16,891 bases of DNA from an uncultured Bacilli bacterium (GTDB lineage Bacteria; Bacillota_I; Bacilli_A; RF39; UBA660), in the NCBI GenBank assembly GCA_947629115.1, contig CANRCL010000014.1, positions 1 through 16,891 on the forward strand, read 5' to 3'. The notes under the pieces are model-generated. The model was not told where the DNA came from, ran no database searches, and saw only the letters and a program-made list of their open reading frames with translations. Every line of letters starts with the position of its first letter. Positions within the stretch are counted from its first letter, which is position 1. Positions 1 through 8,433 of the stretch are shown here, one piece after another. A program made the translations under genes and the position numbers.

Positions 1-172
1 TTATATGACAACCTATTGCATCAAGATTTTCTGTTCTATCAAACCAAACTTTATGATACACCTCCAATCCTCTATAATCGCAGAATCTTGCACAACACTT
101 TGTTTTTCCTATGTCTATTCCACATATTAAAGTATCTTGTGTAATTCTTTCGATTTTTTCATTTACCCTCAT
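1..172 (-). CDS. IS110-family transposase, N-terminal fragment (cut by window edge)
   Basis: Reading the minus strand from ATG at 172 gives 57 codons that run off the left edge with no stop. The peptide starts MRVNEKIERITQ and contains ICGIDIGKTKCCARF, then a DYRGLEVYHKVWF stretch. GIDIGK followed by a short strand is the typical first DEDD (RuvC-like) catalytic block of IS110/IS1111 recombinases, and Asp20 would be the first catalytic acid. The ATG is preceded at 8 nt by a perfect AGGAGG (181-186), which fixes the start. The remaining DEDD residues and the C-terminal Tnp_20 serine domain lie outside the window, so it cannot be judged whether the element is intact. The family call is from motif recognition. 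Confidence 0.75.
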   Translation of the reverse strand, partial: MRVNEKIERITQDTLICGIDIGKTKCCARFCDYRGLEVYHKVWFDRTENLDAIGCHI

Positions 173-186
173 AACTTCATCCTCCT

Positions 187-293
187 AAATTAAGTTTATC
201 AAATTTTGAATAACTTGACTTATCTAGTTTTTATTATAAGAGTCTTTCACTTATATATTTAACCTTTTTTCATCTATTTCCTTTTTTTAAACA
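187..293 (-). mobile_element. Non-coding 5' end of the IS110-type element (possible bridge RNA region)
   Basis: About 107 bases of AT-rich non-coding sequence separate the transposase SD from the terminator of the HAD gene. On the minus strand there is a TATAAT box (233-238) without a good -35. Small inverted repeats lie between it and the transposase start. In the IS110 subgroup the DNA upstream of the recombinase encodes the guide (bridge) RNA, so this is where it would be expected. Neither the exact element boundary nor a defined RNA fold can be read from the sequence alone. IS110 elements usually lack terminal inverted repeats. Confidence 0.3.
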
Positions 294-331
294 TAAAAAA
301 AATATCAAATTTGGTTATTTTTGATATTTTT
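294..331 (-). terminator. Rho-independent terminator of xfp-HAD operon
   Basis: On the minus strand the arms AAAAATATCAAA (331-320) and TTTGATATTTTT (309-298) form a perfect 12-bp stem with a 10-nt loop, followed by a short U run. The stem is AU-rich, as expected in this genome, and it includes the stop codon (315-317) of the HAD gene. Confidence 0.7.
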
Positions 332-878
332 CTAAATTTTCTCCTTTAACTAAATATGCCTCTTTTGCAATTTCAAACATGGGAATATCACTTAAAGAAT
401 CTGAATAAGCCTTTTCAACTTTTACATTTTTAAACTTTTCATTAAATCTAACAATTTTTTCTTTACCTTTACAATTCTTTCCAATTATTTTACCCTTTTT
501 AGTATCATATTTCGTAGCAATAACATTTTTTATTCCCAATGATTTACAAAATGGCTCAATTATAAAATCAAAAGAAGCCGAAATAATAGTATCATTATCT
601 TTTTTTTGCTCTAAATAAAATTGTTTAATATTTTTTTGTTCTTTTAAAATATATTTATTAACATAGTCATCTAAATTTTTAACATTTTTAACAAAACTAA
701 ATACTTCACTTTTAACAAGTCCTAAACTACTTTTATGAAAAACATATTTTATTCCCTCTTTAACCCCTTTTAAAATACTAATAAATAAAAGAAAAGGATG
801 TCTAACTATTGAGTATTTAATAAATTTAACTGAAGAATCACCATTAAAAATGGTATTATCAAAATCATAAATATTCAT
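315..878 (-). CDS. HAD superfamily hydrolase (HAD-IB / phosphoserine-phosphatase-like)
   Basis: The protein has 187 residues and all four HAD motifs. Motif I is DFDNTI with D5 (nucleophile) and D7. Motif II is S100 in IISAS, motif III is a Lys in the KGKEK segment (137-141), and motif IV is SDSLSD with D160 and D164. The helical insert between motifs I and II (about 15-95) is a C1-type cap, as in HAD-IB phosphatases such as SerB relatives. Family members are soluble phosphomonoesterases; the substrate cannot be deduced. ATG at 878 lies 1 nt after the phosphoketolase stop, with a GGGG SD inside the last xfp codons, so the two genes are co-transcribed and probably translationally coupled. The terminator overlaps the 3' end. 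The class call is secure, the substrate unknown. Confidence 0.85.
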   Translation of the reverse strand: MNIYDFDNTIFNGDSSVKFIKYSIVRHPFLLFISILKGVKEGIKYVFHKSSLGLVKSEVFSFVKNVKNLDDYVNKYILKEQKNIKQFYLEQKKDNDTIISASFDFIIEPFCKSLGIKNVIATKYDTKKGKIIGKNCKGKEKIVRFNEKFKNVKVEKAYSDSLSDIPMFEIAKEAYLVKGENLEKYQK

Positions 879-879
879 T

Positions 880-3222
880 TTAATCCCCTAATTTAAAGTT
901 TCTAATTTCTTCTAAATCAATCCCATTTTCAACAATATATTCTTTATGTAATTTTAATTTTTTATGCATTAAATTTTTAGTAAGTCTTACTTCTTCAGTT
1001 TCTTCTACATATTTTAAAACATCTAAAACTAGATTAAAGCGGTCAATTTTATTTTGAACTCGCATATCAAATGGTGTGGTAATTGTTCCCTCTTCTAAAT
1101 ATCCGTGAACGTGAATATTTCGATTATGACGATTATATGTTAGTTCATGAATTAAATTAGGATAACCATGAAAAGCAAAAATTATATGTTTATCAGTTGT
1201 AAATAATTTATCAAATTCAGAATCAGTTAAACCATGAGGATGTTTGTCACTACTTTGTAAACGCATTAAATCAATAACGTTAATAACTCTAGTATTAATA
1301 TGAGGACAATATTCTTTTAATATTTTTGCCGCAGCGATAGTTTCTAAAGTTGGTGTATCACCGGCACAAGCAAGAATGATATCGGGATTTTTAGGTTTAT
1401 TTGATGCCCAATCCCAAATACTTATTCCTTTTTTACAATGTACTTTTGCTTCATCCATAGAAAGCCATTGTAAACTAGGATGTTTACTTGCCACGATAAC
1501 ATTTATATAATTTTTAGTTTGAATACAATGGTCAAAAGTTGATAATAAAGTATTCGCATCGACTGGAAAATACATTCTAACTGTATCGGCTTTTTTAGTG
1601 GCTAAATGATTTAAAAAACCAGGGTCTTGATGGGTATAACCATTATGGTCTTGTTGCCAAATGTGACTTGTTAAAACATAATTTAATGACGCAATAGGAG
1701 CCCGCCAAGGTATTTCTTTAGTTACTTTTAACCATTTAGCATGTTGACTAGCCATTGAATCAATAATTCTTATGAATGCTTCATAACTATGGAAAAAACC
1801 ATATCTTCCAGTTAAAAGATAACCCTCTAGCATTCCTTCACATAAGTGTTCAGATAAATAACTATCAAAAACATTACCCTCATTGTCTAAAAATTCATCA
1901 TTTTTTAATATTTCGGCATTCCATTTTCTTTTAGTGGCATCAAAAACATAATTTAACCGATTAGAAAGGGCTTCATCAGGGCCAAAAATTTTAAAATTAT
2001 TTTTATTTAAACGCATTATATCTTTAACGTATTCCCCTAAAACTCGCATATCTTCTGCTACGGTATTTCCTCTTACCACATCAATTTTATAATTAGTAAA
2101 ATCAGGTACTTTAAGAGTCTTTAATAATAATCCTCCATTAGCATATAGACTAGCACTCATTCTTTTATTTCCTTTAGGAGCCAAGGCTAATATTTCTTTA
2201 TTTATTTTTCCAAATTCATCAACTAATTCTTCAATATGATAACTTTCTAACCATTTTTTTAAAATTTCTAAATCTTTTTGAGCATTTTTAAAAGATACTG
2301 GTACTTGATGGGCTCTAAAAGTTCCCTCTACTTCTAATTTTTCGACAATTTTAGGACCAGTCCAACCTTTTTTAGATTTAAAGATTATCATTGGATACAT
2401 TGGTCTTACAAACTTTTTATTTTTTTTAGCCTTGGCTTTAATATCTGCAATTTTTTGAATGGCTTCATCCATTGCTTTAGCCATTAACTCATGATAATTT
2501 TCTTTATCTCTAACATCTACAACAATCGGGTCCCAACCACAACCTTTGAAAAAATTAATTCTTTCTTCTTCACTAATTCTAGCAAAAACCGTAGGACTCG
2601 CTATCTTATAACCATTTAAATGTAAAATTGGTAAAACTATACCATCTTTTTTGGGATTAATAAATTTATTACCATGCCAAGACGTTGCTAAAGGACCAGT
2701 TTCAGCCTCACCATCACCAATAACACAAGCCGTGATTAAATTAGGATTATCTAAAACAGAACCAAAAGCGTGGGCTAAACTATAACCTAATTCACCACCC
2801 TCATTTATAGAACCTGGAACTTCTGGGGCTACATGACTAGATGTTCCACCAGGAAATGAAAAATTCTTAAATAATTTTTGTAAACCTTTTTCATCTTGCG
2901 TAAATTCAGGATAAACTTCACTATAAGTTCCTTCGATATAACTATTGGCTATCATTGCTTGTCCACTATGTCCTGGACCAGATACATAAAGCATATTTAA
3001 ATTATATTTTTTAATCACTCTATTTAAATGTAAATAAATAAAATTTTGACCTGGTGCACTACCCCAATGTCCTACTAATTTAGTTTTTACATCATCAAGT
3101 ACTAATTCTCTTTTAAGTAAAGGATTATCTTTTAAATAAAGCATTCCAACTGACATATAATTGGCTAATCTAAAGTATTTATCTAATAAACTTACTTCTT
3201 CTTTTGTTAAAGTATTATCCAT
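880..3222 (-). CDS. xfp: Xylulose-5-phosphate / fructose-6-phosphate phosphoketolase
   Basis: This 780-residue protein is close to the usual 790-830 of the family. It is a cytoplasmic ThDP enzyme that cleaves xylulose-5-P (and often fructose-6-P) with phosphate to acetyl-phosphate plus glyceraldehyde-3-P (or erythrose-4-P). Visible signatures are GHWGSAPGQNF (51-61), GPGHSGQAM (82-90), the ThDP/Mg site GDGEAETG (169-176) with HLNGYKI (201-207), AHQVP (304-308), CEGMLEGYLLTGRYG (461-475), FHSYEAF (477-483) and QDHNGYTHQDPGF (524-536). The chain looks complete, with no frameshift. ATG at 3222 is preceded by AGGTGAT (3228-3234). A strong promoter lies directly upstream, implying a very short leader, and the HAD phosphatase follows after 1 nt. 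The enzyme suggests a heterofermentative, acetyl-phosphate-yielding sugar metabolism. Confidence 0.97.
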   Translation of the reverse strand: MDNTLTKEEVSLLDKYFRLANYMSVGMLYLKDNPLLKRELVLDDVKTKLVGHWGSAPGQNFIYLHLNRVIKKYNLNMLYVSGPGHSGQAMIANSYIEGTYSEVYPEFTQDEKGLQKLFKNFSFPGGTSSHVAPEVPGSINEGGELGYSLAHAFGSVLDNPNLITACVIGDGEAETGPLATSWHGNKFINPKKDGIVLPILHLNGYKIASPTVFARISEEERINFFKGCGWDPIVVDVRDKENYHELMAKAMDEAIQKIADIKAKAKKNKKFVRPMYPMIIFKSKKGWTGPKIVEKLEVEGTFRAHQVPVSFKNAQKDLEILKKWLESYHIEELVDEFGKINKEILALAPKGNKRMSASLYANGGLLLKTLKVPDFTNYKIDVVRGNTVAEDMRVLGEYVKDIMRLNKNNFKIFGPDEALSNRLNYVFDATKRKWNAEILKNDEFLDNEGNVFDSYLSEHLCEGMLEGYLLTGRYGFFHSYEAFIRIIDSMASQHAKWLKVTKEIPWRAPIASLNYVLTSHIWQQDHNGYTHQDPGFLNHLATKKADTVRMYFPVDANTLLSTFDHCIQTKNYINVIVASKHPSLQWLSMDEAKVHCKKGISIWDWASNKPKNPDIILACAGDTPTLETIAAAKILKEYCPHINTRVINVIDLMRLQSSDKHPHGLTDSEFDKLFTTDKHIIFAFHGYPNLIHELTYNRHNRNIHVHGYLEEGTITTPFDMRVQNKIDRFNLVLDVLKYVEETEEVRLTKNLMHKKLKLHKEYIVENGIDLEEIRNFKLGD

Positions 3223-3241
3223 TCTTTATCACCTAATTATT

Positions 3242-3270
3242 ATTATAAAGGAATTTTAAAAATAGTACAA
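3242..3270 (-). promoter_or_regulatory. Promoter of xfp operon
   Basis: On the minus strand there is a TTGTAC -35 (3265-3270), a 17-nt spacer and a perfect TATAAT -10 (3242-3247). The predicted start (about 3235) falls right at the SD AGGTGAT (3228-3234), so the leader would be almost absent. Confidence 0.7.
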
Positions 3271-3294
3271 TTAAATTACAAAAATTAATGTAAA

Positions 3295-3325
3295 TAAAAA
3301 GGTATAAAATTATTTCTTTATACCC
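3295..3325 (-). terminator. Rho-independent terminator of the sulfatase gene
   Basis: The minus-strand stem GGTATAAA (3324-3317) / TTTATACC (3308-3301) has an 8-nt loop and is followed directly by a U run (3300-3296). It lies about 15 nt after the sulfatase stop codon. Confidence 0.75.
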
Positions 3326-3339
3326 TTAACATTTTATAA

Positions 3340-5352
3340 TTATTTAAAAACTTTAGCATAATAATTATTATCAATTATTAACTTACTCATTGTTATTTTA
3401 TTATTAACAATTTGATTCATTTTTTTAACATAATCATCTGGAACATTTACTCCCTTGTTAGGAACAAAATTCTTTCCTTTATAAAAGTAAGTTCCCAAAT
3501 CAGATACCCAAGAACGGTCACCAAAAATTGCTAAACCACCCTCGGTACTTAAAATATCTTTACCTATAAATAATCTTGAGTCATAATCAATTCCAAATAA
3601 ATTATAAATTGTTGGAATAACATCTAATTGACTTCCTACTTTATTAACATTAACAGTTTCCATTTCACTATTCCAAAGAATAAAACTACTACTATTAATT
3701 TCGACTTTATCATCTCGTTTATAATCACTTAATTCATTAATTTCATCAACCGGAATATCATAAGGATAATGGTCTCCGACTAAAGCAATTACCGTATCTT
3801 CAAGTTTACCAGCTTCATCTAATTTTTTAATCAACAATTCTAAAGCTTGATCTAAATCCATTTGAGCCGCTAAATAAACTGATGGCTTTTCTGAATAATT
3901 TAAACCAAAAGATAAATATTCCTCTTTATGTTTTTTCGCCATAGCATTAGCATTCCATAGATAATCACTATGCCCAGAATTAGTAGCGTAAAAAACCATA
4001 AAATGATCATTATTAACATACTCTCCTACTGTAGCATCAATCATTTCCATATCACTACGTGGCCATTTATTACAATTAATAACTTTTTCTAGCCCAGTAT
4101 TACAAGCTTTAAAGTTATCAAAACCTAAACTTTTTAAATATTTATCACGGTTTTGGAAAGTTGCATAATTATTATGATAGGCAAATGTTCGATACCCCAT
4201 TTCTTCAAACTTAGTACTTACACCTTGAGGAAAAGCAATATTACCACTTCTAAACTTAGATAAAATATCTGTACCTGAAGCATATAGACCAGTTAATTCT
4301 TGAAATTCACCCCCAATTGTACTATAAATAGTTGGTGTATAAAAATTTTTAAAAGAAAAACCACTATTAACAAGTTTATATAATGTTGGAGTCACATCTT
4401 TTCTAACGGCAACTTCATTAAAACTTTCGGCCATAAATAAGATTAAATTTTTATCTTTAAACATTCCGGTATATTCATTTTTTAAAGTACCTGTATCATT
4501 TTTAAAATATTCATGCATTTGTTTTAAAGTTTTATTACTTTCTTTAGCAAGTAAACTAGCAAAATCTATATCTAAATTGTTATATTCATACACTGGAACT
4601 TCTGGGGTTTCTGTTTCTGGTTCATCATTTTCTTTATCATCATCTTTATCTTCTTTTTCTTCCGTATTTTTATCATCAACACTTGGTATGACATTTACAT
4701 TATTATCAATTAAAATTTTCTCTTCAAAACCTAAAATTGACCTTTTTAAATCAATGGTAAAAGTATGTAATACTCCAAATGTTTCCATATTAAGTGCCAC
4801 ATCATTTACTTCATAATATAAATTATGAGCAGAATAATCTTCATCTTTATGAATATTTAAGGCTAAAATATTAAGTCCAATAAATACAAGTATTCCTCCT
4901 AAAAGTAATAAAACTTTTTTACCACTTTTTTTATTAAAATCAAAACGTCTAAAAAAGATTATGGATAAAATTAAAGGTAAAAAGAAACAAATAATTCCCG
5001 GAATTCGTTTGGCAATTTCTACTAAAGTTTTTCCAATAAAATCTCCCAGTTGGTCAGCCACTTTAAAGGTTGATAAAGAAACATAAAAATCGAAATAACT
5101 TTTACAAACATATTCAATACAAAACCAAATGGTAATTAAACTTAATATTAATAAATAAATACTTTTGTTTATTTTTGTATTCTTAAATAAATTACAAATA
5201 AGCATACAGAAAATACTTAAAGGAATTAAAAATAAAATTATGTATAATAAACTTAAATCAAAAACTTTATGAACAATTAAAATTTTATATAATAATTCCA
5301 TAAATAAAAAACTAGTAAAAAATACTAAATATAAATTAACTTTCTTTTTCAT
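3340..5352 (-). CDS. LTA synthase family sulfatase (membrane phosphoglycerol transferase-like)
   Basis: This 670-residue protein has about five N-terminal membrane segments (within 1-165) and an acidic, low-complexity linker (about 225-250). The extracellular alkaline-phosphatase/sulfatase-type domain follows from about 300. Family residues are visible: metal-binding Glu in FMAESF (Glu309), nucleophile Thr in YSTIGGEFQELTG (Thr345), His in NSGHSDY (His461) and Asp-His in GDHYPYDIP (Asp527-His528). Members of this family transfer glycerophosphate from phosphatidylglycerol to teichoic acid or related glycolipids. Whether this one makes lipoteichoic acid is an inference. An upstream in-frame TTG at 5391 sits between the promoter -35 and -10 elements and has no SD. 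I therefore start at ATG 5352, which is preceded by a GATGTGATAG sequence. The gene is monocistronic, with its own promoter and terminator. Confidence 0.88.
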   Translation of the reverse strand: MKKKVNLYLVFFTSFLFMELLYKILIVHKVFDLSLLYIILFLIPLSIFCMLICNLFKNTKINKSIYLLILSLITIWFCIEYVCKSYFDFYVSLSTFKVADQLGDFIGKTLVEIAKRIPGIICFFLPLILSIIFFRRFDFNKKSGKKVLLLLGGILVFIGLNILALNIHKDEDYSAHNLYYEVNDVALNMETFGVLHTFTIDLKRSILGFEEKILIDNNVNVIPSVDDKNTEEKEDKDDDKENDEPETETPEVPVYEYNNLDIDFASLLAKESNKTLKQMHEYFKNDTGTLKNEYTGMFKDKNLILFMAESFNEVAVRKDVTPTLYKLVNSGFSFKNFYTPTIYSTIGGEFQELTGLYASGTDILSKFRSGNIAFPQGVSTKFEEMGYRTFAYHNNYATFQNRDKYLKSLGFDNFKACNTGLEKVINCNKWPRSDMEMIDATVGEYVNNDHFMVFYATNSGHSDYLWNANAMAKKHKEEYLSFGLNYSEKPSVYLAAQMDLDQALELLIKKLDEAGKLEDTVIALVGDHYPYDIPVDEINELSDYKRDDKVEINSSSFILWNSEMETVNVNKVGSQLDVIPTIYNLFGIDYDSRLFIGKDILSTEGGLAIFGDRSWVSDLGTYFYKGKNFVPNKGVNVPDDYVKKMNQIVNNKITMSKLIIDNNYYAKVFK

Positions 5353-5370
5353 ACTATCACATCTATTTAT

Positions 5371-5398
5371 ATTGTAGCATTTTCTTATCAAGAGTAAA
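5371..5398 (-). promoter_or_regulatory. Extended -10 promoter of the sulfatase gene
   Basis: On the minus strand there is a TTTACT -35 (5393-5398), a 16-nt spacer ending in TGC and a TACAAT -10 (5371-5376). The TGn preceding the -10 makes it an extended -10 promoter. Transcription would start near 5364, just upstream of ATG 5352, which rules out translation from the upstream TTG. Confidence 0.55.
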
Positions 5399-5428
5399 CC
5401 TATTTTTTGCTAGTTTACATTTATTTAA

Positions 5429-5460
5429 CAAAAAAAGAAATGCTTTAACACATTCCTTTT
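5429..5460 (-). terminator. Second (distal) terminator after the YihY operon
   Basis: The minus-strand stem AAAGGAATG (5459-5451) / CATTTCTTT (5442-5434) has one G-U pair and an 8-nt loop, and is followed by a run of U. It lies about 95 nt downstream of the YihY stop. Confidence 0.6.
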
Positions 5461-5508
5461 AAGTATTACTCTTCAATATCGTTAGTAAAAAATACTAGAT
5501 TGATATCA

Positions 5509-5548
5509 AAAATAAAATATGTACTAAGTAATACCTGTGTACATATTT
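5509..5548 (-). terminator. First (proximal) hairpin after the YihY operon
   Basis: A perfect 10-bp stem AAATATGTAC (5548-5539) / GTACATATTT (5524-5515) has a 14-nt loop and is followed by TATTTTT. It starts 7 nt after the TAG stop of the YihY gene. Together with the hairpin at 5429-5460 it forms a tandem pair. I see no gene in 5353-5555 beyond these two hairpins and the sulfatase promoter. Confidence 0.6.
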
Positions 5549-5555
5549 TTATTAT

Positions 5556-6425
5556 CTACCTATTTTTCTCTTTTATAGTACCAGTTTTTGTCAAATTATC
5601 CGCATCTTTTTGACTATTTAGAGCCATACCTATTGTAAAAATATAAGATAAGAAATAAATCCAAATCATTAAGATAACAATACTCGCAAGACCACCATAT
5701 AAAACTGAATAATCAGAATAATTAGTCACATAAATAGAATATATTTTAGTACCAATTATCCAACCAAAAGTTGTAAATAAGGCTCCATAATCAATTACTC
5801 TATTTCGAGGTTTTTTATCTGGGGCAATGGAATAAATGGCTTTAATAGCAATAAACATAATAATCCAAGAAATTGGCCCTTTTAAAAGTTTAAATATCGT
5901 TATTATTTTATTAGTAATACCCGGATTTAAATTAACTTCTTGAAACATTGAAACAATAGTACTACCAAATACTGGAACAATTAGAATAAAGACTAGTAAA
6001 AATACTAAAAAGATAGTAAGACCAAAGGCTTTAATTCTTCTTCTAAACCAAGATTTATTTGGTGTACCATAAATGGTATTAGAGGCAATAATTATCGCAT
6101 CAGCACCATTACTGGCTACAAATAAACCTAAAACAAATGAAATAATGAAATGAATTCCTGAAATATTACTTAAATTTACTCCTAAAATTAAATCAGCAAT
6201 ATCTCGTGAAAAAGAAGAAGCAATAAAATTATAGAGAAAATCAACTGATAAATTTAAAATTGAAGCCCCATAACTAATAATACCTAATGTTGGAATTATG
6301 GCTAAAACAAAGTAAAATGATAAATTACCTGGTAAGATAACCATATCACTTCTTCTTATTACTTTTTCAAAATTCTTAAAAAAATCTTTAATTGTAGTTT
6401 TTGCTTTTTTAACCTTATTTGTCAC
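5556..6425 (-). CDS. YihY/virulence factor BrkB family membrane protein
   Basis: This 289-residue polytopic protein has about six membrane segments (roughly 35-58, 92-116, 134-158, 183-200, 213-233, 243-268). The family hallmarks are YYxLLAxxP-like LSFYFVLAIIPTLG (35-48) and the C-terminal block YGGLASIVILMIWIYF (243-258) ending in GMALN. Older annotations call relatives ribonuclease BN, but this membrane family is not an RNase. Its molecular role is not established; transport or envelope functions have been proposed. The start is GTG at 6425, set by AGGAG (6432-6436) six nt upstream. The start overlaps the end of the upstream GGDEF gene by 11 nt, implying translational coupling. The stop is TAG. 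Confidence 0.9.
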   Translation of the reverse strand: MTNKVKKAKTTIKDFFKNFEKVIRRSDMVILPGNLSFYFVLAIIPTLGIISYGASILNLSVDFLYNFIASSFSRDIADLILGVNLSNISGIHFIISFVLGLFVASNGADAIIIASNTIYGTPNKSWFRRRIKAFGLTIFLVFLLVFILIVPVFGSTIVSMFQEVNLNPGITNKIITIFKLLKGPISWIIMFIAIKAIYSIAPDKKPRNRVIDYGALFTTFGWIIGTKIYSIYVTNYSDYSVLYGGLASIVILMIWIYFLSYIFTIGMALNSQKDADNLTKTGTIKEKNR

Positions 6426-8433
6426 TATTTACTCCTGTTTTTTTACTTTTCATATCAATAGTTGCTTCATTTAAAGCATCTTCAACAGTTTTTAAATTAT
6501 TTTCAATAATACTATAACCAAATTCTGCTCCAAAATCATAAGGTAATTTCTTTAATTCTTTATTTAATTTATGAATATAATTTATAATTTGTTTTTTAGA
6601 ATAACCTACGGTATAAATAACAAATTCATTACCATCACTACGCATTAAATCACTATTATCAAGTTGCGTTTTAATAAGAGCATTCGCTGCGGCTTGAATT
6701 TGTTTATCTCCCTCTAATACGCCATATTTATCATTAATTTCTTTTAATCTATTTAAATCAACAACAATTATGGCTTGAGGATATATAGTATTATTACTCC
6801 AAGTTTTAATAAAATCACTTAAATAAGCCCGATTTTTTAAACAAGTTAAATCATCTATAAATCTAATTTTTTCATCTTTCTTTAATCTTTTAGCAATTCT
6901 TATTTTCTTACCCTTTTTATAAACTACTAAACCTAATACTAAAATAAGTAAAATTAACATAATTACATATTTAGCAATATTATTTAAAATACTACCAGTT
7001 TTAACTGTTTCATTATGACTAGATAATCCTTTACTAATCATTTCTTTTTTATCTAAATAATTCATATAACGGTCTAATAATCTAATTAAAGTTTCATGTT
7101 CACTTTTAATTCTAAAACAATATTTATCATCAAAATAAGTACTATATTTAGCAGTATAATTATTTAATTTAGTATGTTCATAATAATCAAAAATATATTT
7201 ATCCATAGCAATAATTACATTATCTTTATTTAATTTAAATAATTCTTTACTATTATCATAAGTAATTAATTCTATATTACCTATTTTCTTTAAATAACTT
7301 TCAATAGTACTACCTTTTTCAACATAAACTTTTTCACCTTGTAAACCATAAATGGAATTAAATATTTTATCATTATCTTTTTTAGTTAAAATAGCAATAC
7401 TACTATTAATTCCATTAGTTGTTTTAGCATAATTATTTTTTAAATCAGTATTGAAATCAAAATAAATATCTACTTTATTTTTATTTAAAGCATTATTTAA
7501 CTTATCTATGTTTCTATATTTAGTTATATCAAAATATACTCCAGAAAATTCACTAAATTCTTGTAAATATTTAGCAATAATTCCTCCATAAGTACCACTC
7601 ATAATAACTTCATAAGGTGAATTATTAATAAAACCATATTTATAATCAACACTTAATAATTTATCCATATCAGTAGCACTAATATTTAAACCTTTTTTAA
7701 ATATTTCTAATTCTTCTTTTTTAATTGAATCATTAATTTTTTCTGAATAAATATTAAAATATTTTAAAATAATACTACTTAAAGTACTATCAGTACCATT
7801 TAAAACATAATATTTATTAATATCACTTAAATGATAAACTATCATTAAATTATTGGCTAAAATTTTATCTAAATAAGCCATTCTTGGTAAAATAATATAA
7901 TTTACTGTACTTCCTACGGCTTTAAATAATTCTTCTTCTGTTTCAAAACCATTAAAATTAATATTAATTTCTTTTAAATAATTTTTTAAATGTTCTAAAT
8001 CACTATTTAAAACCCCAATTGTTAAACCATCTAAATCTTCATTAGTATTAAAATATTCTAAATTTTTAGATAATAAAACATAATGGTCTGTATAAAATAA
8101 TTTGGCTTTATCATTTAAAGTATCACTAACTGTTAAATTAATATTATTGGTTTGGGCATTAGCGTCAAAATTAATAACATTAATATTAAGGCCATATTCA
8201 GCACTAAAACTATCTAAAAAACTATAAAATACCCCATGACCATCTTTACTAAAGATATTTTCATCTTTAACGACATAAATATTTTGAACAGTATTAAAAT
8301 TCTTGTTTATCCAAGACCTTTCGCCACTTGTTAGTTTATTTTCATTGCTTAATATTTTATAAGTAATAAATCCACCTAGTAAAATAACTACTACGGCAAT
8401 AATAATAGTTATCCAGATATTTTTCTTTTTCAT
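6415..8433 (-). CDS. Membrane protein with two solute-binding-like regions and a degenerate GGDEF domain
   Basis: The protein has 672 residues. An N-terminal membrane anchor (6-27) is followed by an extracytoplasmic part of about 450 residues. That part resembles two tandem SBP_bac_3-type periplasmic-binding lobes: one from about 50, with DGLTIGVLNSD at 135-145, and a second from about 265. A second membrane segment (488-505) leads to a cytoplasmic GGDEF-type domain (522-668) containing DDLTCLKNR, VVDLNRLKEINDKYG and RSDGNEFVIY. The signature reads D600-G-N-E-F604 instead of GGDEF, so the metal-binding third position is Asn, while Asp559 is kept. I infer a sensor that binds or senses rather than synthesises c-di-GMP, but weak cyclase activity is not excluded. 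It lies in an operon with the genes on either side (TAATG overlap upstream, 11-nt overlap downstream). Confidence 0.8.
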   Translation of the reverse strand: MKKKNIWITIIIAVVVILLGGFITYKILSNENKLTSGERSWINKNFNTVQNIYVVKDENIFSKDGHGVFYSFLDSFSAEYGLNINVINFDANAQTNNINLTVSDTLNDKAKLFYTDHYVLLSKNLEYFNTNEDLDGLTIGVLNSDLEHLKNYLKEININFNGFETEEELFKAVGSTVNYIILPRMAYLDKILANNLMIVYHLSDINKYYVLNGTDSTLSSIILKYFNIYSEKINDSIKKEELEIFKKGLNISATDMDKLLSVDYKYGFINNSPYEVIMSGTYGGIIAKYLQEFSEFSGVYFDITKYRNIDKLNNALNKNKVDIYFDFNTDLKNNYAKTTNGINSSIAILTKKDNDKIFNSIYGLQGEKVYVEKGSTIESYLKKIGNIELITYDNSKELFKLNKDNVIIAMDKYIFDYYEHTKLNNYTAKYSTYFDDKYCFRIKSEHETLIRLLDRYMNYLDKKEMISKGLSSHNETVKTGSILNNIAKYVIMLILLILVLGLVVYKKGKKIRIAKRLKKDEKIRFIDDLTCLKNRAYLSDFIKTWSNNTIYPQAIIVVDLNRLKEINDKYGVLEGDKQIQAAANALIKTQLDNSDLMRSDGNEFVIYTVGYSKKQIINYIHKLNKELKKLPYDFGAEFGYSIIENNLKTVEDALNEATIDMKSKKTGVNSDK

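Noticed and set aside
4577..4816. Plus-strand open frame of 79 codons
   Set aside because: It is antisense to the acidic linker of the sulfatase gene. The Ser-rich product is the complement of Glu/Asp codons, and there is no SD.
5556..6425. Ribonuclease BN
   Set aside because: This is an outdated name for the YihY/BrkB membrane family. The protein is polytopic and has no nuclease motif.
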